A stretch of DNA of 64,000 nucleotides from Hydractinia symbiolongicarpus (GCF_029227915.1 NC_079883.1:10974001-11038000), one strand, 5' to 3'. Shown: positions 1 to 6,906, numbered from the stretch's first letter. Numbers and translations: made by a program. Notes: generated by a model from the letters alone, not told the origin.

Positions 1-30
1 GTGGGGGCCTGCGTCCGCGCTCGCCCCCTC
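1..30 (+). ncRNA. U1: U1 snRNA, 3' end only (cut by window start)
   Basis: These bases equal the last 30 nt of the complete U1 genes, for example 5853-5882. They form the 3' terminal stem-loop with the GGGGGC and GCCCCC arms. The 5' part lies outside the window. Confidence 0.9.
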
Positions 31-356
31 CTTAAGTCAAAATGAATGAGCTTAGAAAAGTTGCGCGGCCAAATGTCGGTGGTGACTTAAACGCTAAGGT
101 AAAACCTCGCTTGGCTGTTACGAAACGTGATTGCGATATAAGTCCTCGGAAGGCGGCGGAATTTTATTTTATTTGCCATTCCGTCAGGGTTATTGGATGA
201 TCGGCAATAGATCGAGTTTGTATGCATTTGAAAGCTCTTTTTTCTCGTACTATCACCTGAAAATGTCGTAGGAAAATGTCATAGGAAACACTTTCAACAA
301 CCGCCACGTTCCTTAATTGTTATAACAAGAAATATATCACAGCAAATGAAAATGAA
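31..356. other. Spacer between U1 and 5S rRNA
   Basis: No gene is seen in these 326 bases. The start holds a possible U1 3' box (33-49). An imperfect 13-bp tandem repeat lies at 259-271 and 272-284 and differs at one base. The part next to the 5S gene is AT-rich. The spacer recurs unchanged in every repeat that keeps this region. Confidence 0.7.
33..49 (+). promoter_or_regulatory. Possible snRNA 3' box downstream of U1
   Basis: TAAG, a short gap, then AAAATGAATGA begins a few bases after the U1 end. The same arrangement, TAAG then AAAAGAATAA, follows U2 at 5528-5545. Metazoan Pol II snRNA genes carry a 3' box at this place, needed for 3' end formation. The match is between only two genes, so this is a suggestion. 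Confidence 0.45.
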
Positions 357-476
357 AAGCCTACGACACCGGGAGTTCCCAGGCGGTCCCCCATCCAAGT
401 ACTATCCCGGCCCGACGATGCTTAACTTCCGTGATCAGACGAGAACGGGTGTGTTCATCGTGGTATGGCCGTAGAC
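357..476 (-). rRNA. 5S rRNA: 5S ribosomal RNA
   Basis: Read on the minus strand this is a 120-nt 5S rRNA. It starts GTCTACGGCCATACCAC and ends GTCGTAGGCTT, and the two ends pair to form helix I. The internal Pol III promoter is recognisable: an A-box region around GAAGTTAAGC and a C-box region around TACTTGGATGGGGGACC. A TTTT terminator (355-358 on the minus strand) overlaps the 3' end. The product is a structural RNA of the large ribosomal subunit, transcribed by Pol III with TFIIIA. Its neighbours are U1 upstream in the array and the 3' end of H2A. All copies in the window look identical. Confidence 0.97.
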
Positions 477-613
477 ATTAGTAGGTGCAAATACGTGCAA
501 TTTATTTTGACGTTGTGATCAAATTTTTTTATTTAATTTCTTTGAGTTACTTAGGACAAGGCGTATGCATGGATTATCTATTAGACTTTAAGGTTATAGT
601 TTTGTGAAAAAAA

Positions 614-651
614 CAATGTTTTTTTAAAGATGTGTGGCTATAAAAATAGCC
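614..651 (-). terminator. Histone H2A mRNA 3' stem-loop and downstream element
   Basis: On the minus strand the stem is GGCTAT/ATAGCC with a TTTT loop (651-636), followed by ACACATCTTTAAAAAAACAT (635-616). A 6-bp stem with a 4-nt loop starting GG and ending CC is the hallmark of replication-dependent histone mRNAs and is bound by SLBP. The A-rich tract downstream is in the place of the histone downstream element that pairs with U7 snRNA. Confidence 0.93.
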
Positions 652-673
652 GTTGTTTTCTGAGTGTAGCGGT

Positions 674-1054
674 TTACTTCTTCTGTCCTTTGTCGTTCTT
701 CTTTGGGAGTAAGACAGCTTGAATGTTTGGCAAAACACCACCAGCTGCAATGGTTACACCGCTCAAAAGTTTGTTTAATTCTTCATCATTACGAACAGCC
801 AATTGTAAATGTCTTGGAATAATCCTAGCTTTTTTGTTGTCTCTTGCTGCGTTACCAGCCAACTCCAATATCTCAGCAGATAAATATTCCAAGACGGCTG
901 CTAAGTAAACTGGTGCTCCAGATCCAATTCGGTTAGCATAGTGCCCTCTACGAAGGAATCTATGCACTCTACCGACTGGAAATTGAAGTCCAGCTCTTGA
1001 GGATCTTGTCTTGGCTTTAGCCTTAGCTTTTCCACCTTTTCCACGTCCAGACAT
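674..1054 (-). CDS. H2A: Histone H2A (core, replication-dependent)
   Basis: The 126-residue protein has the H2A N-terminus [22 protein letters not shown], the histone fold with [20 protein letters not shown], and acidic-patch residues within [11 protein letters not shown] and NDEELNKLL. The C-terminal tail ends [10 protein letters not shown] without an SQ motif, so it is not an H2A.X type, and the sequence does not look like H2A.Z. It dimerises with H2B in the nucleosome. There are no introns. The start is the only ATG giving a canonical N-terminus. It is divergent from H2B, with 284 bp between the two ATGs, and ends 23 bp before its stem-loop. All eleven copies in the window encode the same protein. 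Confidence 0.98.
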   Translation of the reverse strand: MSGRGKGGKAKAKAKTRSSRAGLQFPVGRVHRFLRRGHYANRIGSGAPVYLAAVLEYLSAEILELAGNAARDNKKARIIPRHLQLAVRNDEELNKLLSGVTIAAGGVLPNIQAVLLPKKNDKGQKK

Positions 1055-1338
1055 AACTGCGATTTGATTTGTAAGTTAATACAAAAACGTACGAATATTT
1101 AACGTAAGTGTTAACGAAATAAACTTTACTCGTTTTTTCATCATAAAAATAGGATCGAAATCATGTTTTTTTAACCAATCATAATTAAGTATTAAACAAA
1201 AGATTTTTTTTTTAACCAATTAAATTGCGTATCGGCGTTTTCGGATCGAATTCGATCCGATTTTTTTACTTATAAACAAAAAGTTTTGACTTGCAGTTTA
1301 ATGCTTATTTACAAGTTAAGTAGCAAAAATTTTTAACC
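1055..1338. promoter_or_regulatory. Bidirectional H2A/H2B promoter
   Basis: The two genes are transcribed away from each other from this 284-bp, very AT-rich interval. CCAAT boxes lie at 1175-1179 and 1216-1220. A TATAAA at 1271-1276 sits 68 bp before the H2B ATG. No clear TATA box was found for H2A. A perfect 20-bp palindrome lies at 1241-1260, and its half-site GGATCGAA occurs again at 1152-1159 on the H2A side. Confidence 0.8.
1241..1260. promoter_or_regulatory. Perfect 20-bp palindrome in the H2A/H2B promoter
   Basis: TCGGATCGAATTCGATCCGA reads the same on both strands. It lies 10 bp before the H2B TATA box and is kept in every repeat that has this promoter. It could bind a dimeric factor. 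I do not recognise it as a known histone promoter motif. Confidence 0.6.
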
Positions 1339-1743
1339 ATGTCTGACGCAGCAGCTAAAGGAGGAAAACAGGCACCTAAAGTAGCCAAGAAAGGTGAAAA
1401 AAGAGCCGGCAAAAAAGGAGGAAAGATTGGTGGAACTGGTGAAAAGAAACGCAAGAGAAAGAGAAAGGAAAGTTATGCTATTTACATCTACAATGTTTTG
1501 AAACAAGTTCACCCAGATGTCGGAGTTTCAAGCAAAGCTATGAGCATCATGAACTCATTTGTCAACGACATCTTTGAGCGCATTGCTTCCGAAGCTTCGC
1601 GTTTGGCTCTTCAAAACAAAAAGTCGACCATCTCTTCTCGTGAAATTCAAACCGCAGTACGTCTTCTCTTGCCTGGAGAACTTGCAAAACACGCAGTCAG
1701 TGAAGGAACAAAAGCCGTCACAAAATACACAAGCAGCAAGTAA
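1339..1743 (+). CDS. H2B: Histone H2B (core, replication-dependent)
   Basis: The protein has 134 residues. A basic N-terminal tail (1-43) ends in KKRKRKRK. The histone fold starts at [17 protein letters not shown] (from 44), includes [12 protein letters not shown], and ends with the long C-terminal helix and AVTKYTSSK, which holds the lysine usually ubiquitylated in H2B. It pairs with H2A. An unusual point is [11 protein letters not shown], where animal H2B normally has RLAHYNKRSTI. It has no introns. The ATG is 68 bp after a TATA box, and the stem-loop starts 24 bp after the stop. It converges on H4. Nine of the ten full-length copies encode the identical protein. Confidence 0.98.
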   Translation: MSDAAAKGGKQAPKVAKKGEKRAGKKGGKIGGTGEKKRKRKRKESYAIYIYNVLKQVHPDVGVSSKAMSIMNSFVNDIFERIASEASRLALQNKKSTISSREIQTAVRLLLPGELAKHAVSEGTKAVTKYTSSK

Positions 1744-1766
1744 ACCAACGTCTACCAAACACAAAC

Positions 1767-1804
1767 GGTCTTTTTTAAGACCACACATCTTTAAAAAAAC
1801 ATTT
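1767..1804 (+). terminator. Histone H2B mRNA 3' stem-loop and downstream element
   Basis: The stem is GGTCTT/AAGACC with a TTTT loop, so its lower pairs differ from those of the other four histone genes (GGCTAT/ATAGCC). The downstream tract is identical to that of H2A over ACACATCTTTAAAAAAACAT. Confidence 0.93.
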
Positions 1805-2142
1805 ACTTGGCGTCACTACAAGTTAACCGAAGTTAATAAAACTTCTAAATAATGTGCTTAAGATCACTAGCCTACATTTAAAATACTTCCCCATGTGTGT
1901 GTGGATTAGCTTCACTTTTCATACGTATTATTAGCTGTACTTGCAGAAAAGACAAGTACATTGATCCATGTTATTGCTTACATTTAACTTAACCCAGCTT
2001 TTCACGGAAACACTCCCAGGCAAATTAACCCTACAAAGTATTTCTAAATTTTTTTTGTGTCATATATGACATAGTATCGTATAGCAATAAATGTAACTGT
2101 GACAAGACTTTACACATTGTGTAATTTGGAAGCGTGCACAAA

Positions 2143-2179
2143 GTAATGTTTTAAAAGATTTGTGGCTATAAAAATAGCC
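2143..2179 (-). terminator. Histone H4 mRNA 3' stem-loop and downstream element
   Basis: On the minus strand, GGCTAT, TTTT, ATAGCC (2179-2164) is followed by ACAAATCTTTTAAAACATTA. The flank differs slightly from the H2A version (ACAAAT for ACACAT, shorter A run). Confidence 0.92.
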
Positions 2180-2203
2180 GTTTTTGTTGAGCAATGACAA
2201 CGC

Positions 2204-2560
<357 letters not shown>

Positions 2561-2649
2561 TTAACAGAATTCAGACAGCTTTAAAAAGAGGCCATAAAAT
2601 TACCTACTGCTCGTGGAAACACCCTAATTAACCAATAGAGTTGCGTCAT

Positions 2650-2674
2650 TACAAAATGTTCCGAACATTTTGTA
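2650..2674. promoter_or_regulatory. 25-bp near-perfect palindrome in the H4/H3 promoter
   Basis: Two perfect 12-bp arms, TACAAAATGTTC and GAACATTTTGTA, are separated by a single C. It lies 135 bp before the H4 ATG and is present in every repeat with this promoter. The centre resembles inverted-repeat sites for dimeric regulators, but no family can be assigned. Confidence 0.55.
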
Positions 2675-2979
2675 CATTTTTTTAAGTAAAACTGTAGTTT
2701 TTTTAAAAATTCGTGGTCTTAATGTTTCAGTAAGGCAATAAATTTGGCATCGTTGGAATTCGCCAAACCTTCTGCTACTTACTAAAAAAAAAAAAAGTCA
2801 AAAGCTTTTGTGTATCAGAAGATACAGCCGTTTTCCCGTAGCCAAAAAACACAGATTTTATAAAAATGTTAAAGTAATGAGCGTAATGTCATTATGCAGC
2901 CAATCAGAAATTACTTTCTTAGCACCCATCAAATGGTTTGTTTTGAACCTTAGCTGTCAATCAATATGAGAAATAAAAC

Positions 2980-2987
2980 TTTGGCGC
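2980..2987 (+). promoter_or_regulatory. E2F-like site in the H3 promoter
   Basis: TTTGGCGC fits the E2F consensus TTTSSCGC. It lies directly after the TATA-like sequence and 55 bp before the H3 ATG. E2F-type sites fit S-phase transcription of histone genes. Confidence 0.5.
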
Positions 2988-3038
2988 GATAGTGCATTTT
3001 AGACCGTCTTGTGTATCCGTACTACATCGACTTCTTAA

Positions 3039-3452
<414 letters not shown>

Positions 3453-3473
3453 GCATCTTACCAAACAAAAAAC

Positions 3474-3511
3474 GGCTATTTTTATAGCCACACATCCATA
3501 AAAAATATTAC
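3474..3511 (+). terminator. Histone H3 mRNA 3' stem-loop and downstream element
   Basis: GGCTAT, TTTT, ATAGCC is followed by ACACATCCATAAAAAATATT. The stem begins 22 bp after the stop codon. Confidence 0.93.
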
Positions 3512-3552
3512 GGCTAGCTTTTTATATCAAACTTTGTCCTGCTTTCTGTTTA

Positions 3553-3588
3553 AATTTTATGCTACATAAAAATTTTATGCTACATAAA
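3553..3588. repeat. 18-bp perfect tandem duplication in the H3/H1 spacer
   Basis: AATTTTATGCTACATAAA occurs twice without a gap. It is present in every repeat except where repeat 8 is broken within it. Confidence 0.9.
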
Positions 3589-3743
3589 GTTTGACAATGT
3601 TAAAAATATGAAGGGCAAGAAAAGTAAAAGCAAGAAAATAAGAAATTTAAAAACGAAAATACTTAAACTTAGGGAATCTAATCTTAAATTTACTCTTTTT
3701 TAACTGTTTAAGTGACTTAAACAAGTTTAACTTTGTACCAAGA

Positions 3744-3781
3744 TAATGTTTTTTTGTAAATGTGTGGCTATAAAAATAGCC
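3744..3781 (-). terminator. Histone H1 mRNA 3' stem-loop and downstream element
   Basis: On the minus strand, GGCTAT, TTTT, ATAGCC (3781-3766) is followed by ACACATTTACAAAAAAACAT. This shows H1 here is also a replication-dependent, stem-loop class gene. Confidence 0.92.
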
Positions 3782-3813
3782 GTTTGTTAATGTAATAGCC
3801 AGATACACACAAA

Positions 3814-4365
3814 TTATTTTTTTGCGGTCTTCTTTGCTGCCTTTTTGGGAGTCTTTTTGACCTTCTTTGCTGCAGGTTTTTTAGCAACAGGCTTCTTTGT
3901 GGGTTTCTTAGCTGCTGGTTTCTTAGCCGAGGCTTTCTTTGTGGCAGGCTTCTTTGCTGCTTTCTTTGGCGTGCTCTTCTTTGCTGGCTTCTTTTTTGGT
4001 GTACTTTTCTTTGCAGTAGGCTTCTTTGCCGTTGGCTTTTTTGCTGCGGCCTTTTTCTTAGGTTTTTCTTTTTTTACCTGACCTAGCTTGAATGATCCAG
4101 AAGCACCAGTGCCTTTAGTTTGAATCAAATCGCCTGATGTTACTCCTCGTTTAAGAGCCATTTTCAGATGATGATCTGAGTTTTCAGCAACTTTGTAATT
4201 TGCATGAATATATTTTGTAATAGCTTGGCGAGATGAACCACCGCGTTCCTTTAGGGTAGCGATAGCAGCCTTGATCATGTCCACATATTTAGGGTGATCA
4301 GCTGTCTTCTTTGCAGCAGGTTTCTTCTTGGGTGCGATTTTCTTTGGAGAAGCTGCTTCACTCAT
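3814..4365 (-). CDS. H1: Linker histone H1
   Basis: The 183-residue protein has the three-part H1 plan. A short basic N-terminal tail carries a CDK-type SPKK at residues 6-9. A winged-helix globular domain spans about 24-97 and includes [26 protein letters not shown] and ends with [11 protein letters not shown]. The C-tail (98-183) is almost only K, A, P, T and S, with repeated AAKKP and three TPKK motifs. It binds linker DNA at the nucleosome dyad. The start is the ATG at 4365: the open frame runs 9 codons further upstream but only to a TTG. It lies convergent to H3 and 579 bp from the next gene. All eleven copies encode the same protein. Confidence 0.98.
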   Translation of the reverse strand: MSEAASPKKIAPKKKPAAKKTADHPKYVDMIKAAIATLKERGGSSRQAITKYIHANYKVAENSDHHLKMALKRGVTSGDLIQTKGTGASGSFKLGQVKKEKPKKKAAAKKPTAKKPTAKKSTPKKKPAKKSTPKKAAKKPATKKASAKKPAAKKPTKKPVAKKPAAKKVKKTPKKAAKKTAKK

Positions 4366-4944
4366 TTTTAATGTTTTCTTACAACAATCCAACGATAAAC
4401 GATGCTTGTTATCACAGTAGAAGTATACTAAACATTACCGTGTAAATGAGATATAATTTAAGACGGTGCGAAGTATGCGGACGTAAAAGTACCACTCCCG
4501 GGAATTGATTTGGCGCGAAAACAGAAATGTGTGTTTCTGTACATCGTATAATGTCCGTTTTGGGTGCCGCGACTATGCGAAAGCATGTTAATTTTTATTT
4601 GTAGTACGACGCAATAGTCTGCAAGAGAAGCTGCTGGAGTTTGAGGTCTTCAGCATTACATCTAGTCTGTTAATTTGGGCTTCTTCCGCGCTCGTGTTAG
4701 GATTTTCATAAAGCGTTCTTTGGTTTGCGTTGCGTATGTCGGCCTACATCATCGACACGGCCTGTTTCCGGCTATTAGGAGCAATTCATATATTGGGCAC
4801 TGCGTTTCGACTTTTTTATTAGACCACAGTAAAAAAATTCACTCACAGAAGTCCCTTTCTTTCATGGCTACAAACACGAAGAATTCTGTCGTAAGTAAAA
4901 CGAATGCGCAAGCCAAAATGACGATGGGGCGAAGTCATAAGCAT
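4366..4944. promoter_or_regulatory. H1 promoter and spacer before tRNA-Arg
   Basis: The part next to H1 holds TATA-like sequences on the minus strand (4452-4457, and AGTATACT around 4422-4429) and an E2F-like site (4509-4520). From about 4560 to 4944 I see no gene. One hairpin with a single mismatch lies near 4633-4656 (TGCTGGAG and CTTCAGCA arms). A reading frame continues through the tRNA, but it is interrupted by the RNA gene and has no protein-like features. Confidence 0.65.
4509..4520. promoter_or_regulatory. E2F-like site in the H1 promoter
   Basis: TTTGGCGCGAAA matches the full two-sided E2F consensus TTTSGCGCSAAA. It is 144 bp upstream of the H1 ATG and is kept in every repeat. Confidence 0.6.
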
Positions 4945-5017
4945 GGCCCTGTGGCCCAATGGATAAGGCATCTGACTACGAATCAGGGGATTCCAGGTTC
5001 GACTCCTGGCAGGGTCG
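4945..5017 (+). tRNA. tRNA-Arg-ACG: tRNA-Arg, anticodon ACG
   Basis: The 73-nt cloverleaf has an acceptor stem GGCCCTG/CAGGGTC (one G-U pair), discriminator G, anticodon stem TCTGA/TCAGG, loop CTACGAA and anticodon ACG at 4978-4980. The T arm is CCAGG/CCTGG with TTCGACT. After A34-to-I editing it would read CGU, CGC and CGA. The internal Pol III boxes are visible: A box TGGCCCAATGG (4952-4962) and B box GGTTCGACTCC (4996-5006). No intron is present. The first run of four or more T downstream is at 5219-5223, about 200 nt away, which is unusually far for a terminator. All complete copies look identical. Confidence 0.96.
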
Positions 5018-5196
5018 CACTGTCGCATTTCGGCTGCATGGTCTACTGTGTAACGCGCGCGCACGTTCTGGCGTAATGCGTTGATAAACGGAATGTACGC
5101 AGACATATTGGAAAGTAATATCACGCACTTAGTATCGTCGCCTTTGTTAGCATTCATGTAAGTTACCATCCACTCGCTACAGTCGCTCTCCATCTT

Positions 5197-5254
5197 ACGG
5201 CTAAATCAACAGCCGTGATTTTTACCATGTCGCCGTCCATCCGTACGCGGTGAC
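5197..5254 (+). other. Hairpin - Sm-like site - hairpin module
   Basis: A 6-bp stem ACGGCT/AGCCGT (5197-5202 with 5211-5216) is followed at once by GATTTTTAC (5217-5225). A second 7-bp stem GTCGCCG/CGGTGAC follows (5229-5235 with 5248-5254, one G-U pair). This order is that of the 3' half of Sm-class snRNAs and of spliced-leader RNAs. U2 in this unit has GATTTTTGG as its Sm site. The other reading is a Pol III stop, since this is the first T run after the tRNA. No PSE-like element was found at a suitable distance upstream. Confidence 0.35.
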
Positions 5255-5285
5255 AGTTGTAAGCTTTACAGTAACGTGATATGCT

Positions 5286-5299
5286 CCACAAGCAGTTAC
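5286..5299 (+). promoter_or_regulatory. Proximal sequence element of U2 (candidate PSE)
   Basis: CCACAAGCAGTTAC at -54 to -41 from the U2 start matches CCACAAGCATTAAC at -57 to -44 from the U1 start. Nine bases in a row are identical. Metazoan snRNA genes use a PSE bound by SNAPc at about this distance. Confidence 0.7.
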
Positions 5300-5339
5300 G
5301 GTGTGTGGACGATGCCTATCATGGCAACGCTTGTTCTTT

Positions 5340-5524
5340 ATCGCTTCTCGGCCTAATGGCTAAGATCAAGTGTAGTATCTGTTCTTATCAGTTTAATATC
5401 TGGTAGGCCATTCTCTGAATGGTCAGTATATTAATCTGATTTTTGGCCTTGGGTCATGGAGGTGGATTCATTCACGCCGTGACCACGGGTTGCCTTGGTG
5501 TTGCACTATTACCGATGGCGGCCC
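5340..5524 (+). ncRNA. U2: U2 spliceosomal snRNA
   Basis: The 5' end ATCGCTTCTCGGCC, the conserved AAGATCAAGTGTAGTATCTG, the branch-point recognition GTAGTA at 5372-5377 (nt 33-38) and the Sm site GATTTTTGG at 5438-5446 (about nt 99-107) are all at the standard U2 positions. The 3' half has the expected stem-loops, the last with a TTGCACTAT loop. The 3' end is estimated from folding and could shift by a few bases. The RNA pairs with the intron branch site in the spliceosome. It has a PSE upstream, no TATA box (Pol II type) and a possible 3' box at 5528-5545. Confidence 0.95.
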
Positions 5525-5527
5525 ACA

Positions 5528-5545
5528 TAAGCAATAAAAGAATAA
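5528..5545 (+). promoter_or_regulatory. Possible snRNA 3' box downstream of U2
   Basis: TAAG, then AAAAGAATAA, starts about 4 nt after the U2 end. It parallels the sequence following U1 (33-49). Confidence 0.45.
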
Positions 5546-5659
5546 TAGCAGTCCTCTTTCCGACGGCACTCTGCATAGTCTACGGCGGGAACAAAACGCG
5601 TACACTGGGGGAGAATACAGCCTATGCCCCGCGACACGGCAGTTTATAACACACTCAAG

Positions 5660-5673
5660 CCACAAGCATTAAC
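5660..5673 (+). promoter_or_regulatory. Proximal sequence element of U1 (candidate PSE)
   Basis: CCACAAGCATTAAC at -57 to -44 from the U1 start, sharing CCACAAGCA and the final AC with the U2 element at 5286-5299. Confidence 0.7.
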
Positions 5674-5716
5674 AAACTTTGAAGGGTACCCTCATGCTAC
5701 GGTGCAGTTCCAACTC

Positions 5717-5882
5717 ATACTTACCTGACGGGGAAGTAAAGACTGATCAATGAGGGTTTTCTTCCAGAGTGAGGCTCTTGCATTGCACTACGCTTGGGCT
5801 GACCTCTGCGATTACTGCAAACGTCAGTAACTCGACCGTACAATTTCTGGTAGTGGGGGCCTGCGTCCGCGCTCGCCCCCTC
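5717..5882 (+). ncRNA. U1: U1 spliceosomal snRNA
   Basis: The 5' end ATACTTACCTG (5717-5727) is the invariant 5' splice-site recognition sequence. Further conserved blocks are CATTGCACTACGC (stem-loop II, the U1A/SNF-binding type loop), AACTCGAC and the Sm site AATTTCTGG at 5842-5850 (nt 126-134). The 3' terminal stem-loop has GGGGGC/GCCCCC arms. The length is about 166 nt, with the exact end estimated from the stem. It has a PSE and no TATA box. It lies 192 bp after U2 in the same direction, and the U2-U1 interval contains nothing else recognisable. Confidence 0.95.
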
Positions 5883-6208
5883 CTTAAGTCAAAATGAATG
5901 AGCTTAGAAAAGTTGCGCGGCCAAATGTCGGTGGTGACTTAAACGCTAAGGTAAAACCTCGCTTGGCTGTTACGAAACGTGATTGCGATATAAGTCCTCG
6001 GAAGGCGGCGGAATTTTATTTTATTTGCCATTCCGTCAGGGTTATTGGATGATCGGCAATAGATCGAGTTTGTATGCATTTGAAAGCTCTTTTTTCTCGT
6101 ACTATCACCTGAAAATGTCGTAGGAAAATGTCATAGGAAACACTTTCAACAACCGCCACGTTCCTTAATTGTTATAACAAGAAATATATCACAGCAAATG
6201 AAAATGAA

Positions 6209-6328
6209 AAGCCTACGACACCGGGAGTTCCCAGGCGGTCCCCCATCCAAGTACTATCCCGGCCCGACGATGCTTAACTTCCGTGATCAGACGAGAACGG
6301 GTGTGTTCATCGTGGTATGGCCGTAGAC
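6209..6328 (-). rRNA. 5S rRNA: 5S ribosomal RNA (repeat 2)
   Basis: Same sequence as 357-476, with the TTTT terminator at 6207-6210. Confidence 0.97.
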
Positions 6329-6525
6329 ATTAGTAGGTGCAAATACGTGCAATTTATTTTGACGTTGTGATCAAATTTTTTTATTTAATTTCTTTGAGTT
6401 ACTTAGGACAAGGCGTATGCATGGATTATCTATTAGACTTTAAGGTTATAGTTTTGTGAAAAAAACAATGTTTTTTTAAAGATGTGTGGCTATAAAAATA
6501 GCCGTTGTTTTCTGAGTGTAGCGGT

Positions 6526-6906
6526 TTACTTCTTCTGTCCTTTGTCGTTCTTCTTTGGGAGTAAGACAGCTTGAATGTTTGGCAAAACACCACCAGCTGC
6601 AATGGTTACACCGCTCAAAAGTTTGTTTAATTCTTCATCATTACGAACAGCCAATTGTAAATGTCTTGGAATAATCCTAGCTTTTTTGTTGTCTCTTGCT
6701 GCGTTACCAGCCAACTCCAATATCTCAGCAGATAAATATTCCAAGACGGCTGCTAAGTAAACTGGTGCTCCAGATCCAATTCGGTTAGCATAGTGCCCTC
6801 TACGAAGGAATCTATGCACTCTACCGACTGGAAATTGAAGTCCAGCTCTTGAGGATCTTGTCTTGGCTTTAGCCTTAGCTTTTCCACCTTTTCCACGTCC
6901 AGACAT
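6526..6906 (-). CDS. H2A: Histone H2A (repeat 2)
   Basis: Protein identical to the 674-1054 copy. Stem-loop at 6488-6503. Confidence 0.98.
   Translation of the reverse strand: MSGRGKGGKAKAKAKTRSSRAGLQFPVGRVHRFLRRGHYANRIGSGAPVYLAAVLEYLSAEILELAGNAARDNKKARIIPRHLQLAVRNDEELNKLLSGVTIAAGGVLPNIQAVLLPKKNDKGQKK

Larger units (their letters stand above)
1744..2203. other. H2B/H4 convergent 3' spacer
   Basis: The spacer holds the H2B stem-loop (1767-1782) at one end and the H4 stem-loop (2164-2179) at the other. Between them are an AATAAA at 1835-1840, an inverted repeat at 1936-1960 (arms TGTACTTG and CAAGTACA, 9-nt loop) and a 14-bp palindrome TGTCATATATGACA at 2058-2071. No coding region is supported. 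Confidence 0.75.
3453..3813. other. H3/H1 convergent 3' spacer
   Basis: The spacer holds the H3 stem-loop (3474-3489), the H1 stem-loop (3766-3781) and a perfect 18-bp tandem duplication at 3553-3570 and 3571-3588. An ATG-initiated, very basic 31-codon reading frame spans 3608-3703. I do not call that frame a gene. The break that created the second H4-H3 pair (41281) falls inside the tandem duplication. Confidence 0.75.
5018..5339. other. Spacer between tRNA-Arg and U2, with possible small RNA
   Basis: The spacer holds a 14-bp alternating purine-pyrimidine stretch ACGCGCGCGCACGT (5053-5066), a GTAAGT (5158-5163), a hairpin/U-rich/hairpin module (5197-5254) and the U2 promoter element (5286-5299). 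No protein-coding gene is supported. Confidence 0.6.

Noticed and set aside
723-908. Short plus-strand frame opposite H2A (and similar ones opposite H2B, H3)
   Set aside because: Shadow frames of well-supported histone genes, with no support of their own.
3845-4081. 78-residue plus-strand frame rich in F, A and G opposite H1
   Set aside because: It is the reverse complement of the lysine- and alanine-rich H1 tail; the composition follows from that alone.
4366-4392. Nine-codon N-terminal extension of H1
   Set aside because: It would start at TTG. The ATG at 4365 gives a normal H1 N-terminus with SPKK at residues 6-9.
4400-4416. PSE-like ACAAGCAT on the minus strand upstream of H1
   Set aside because: At the PSE distance a transcript would start inside the H1 coding region; probably a chance match.
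4675-5076. 133-residue plus-strand frame and the 116-residue minus-strand frame overlapping it
   Set aside because: Both run through the tRNA-Arg gene. The plus frame begins at TTG, and neither shows domains, signal sequences or codon bias.
5120-5160. U5 snRNA, suggested by CGCCTTTGTTA at 5139-5149
   Set aside because: The invariant U5 loop GCCTTTTAC and its flanking stem are not present.
5110-5254. U4 snRNA between tRNA and U2, suggested by AGTATCGT at 5131-5138
   Set aside because: Only eight bases match the U4 5' region. The U6-pairing parts and the U4 5' stem-loop are absent.
5443-5649. 68-residue plus-strand and 65-residue minus-strand frames in the U2 region
   Set aside because: They overlap the 3' half of U2 snRNA and its downstream spacer; a chance frame in an RNA gene.
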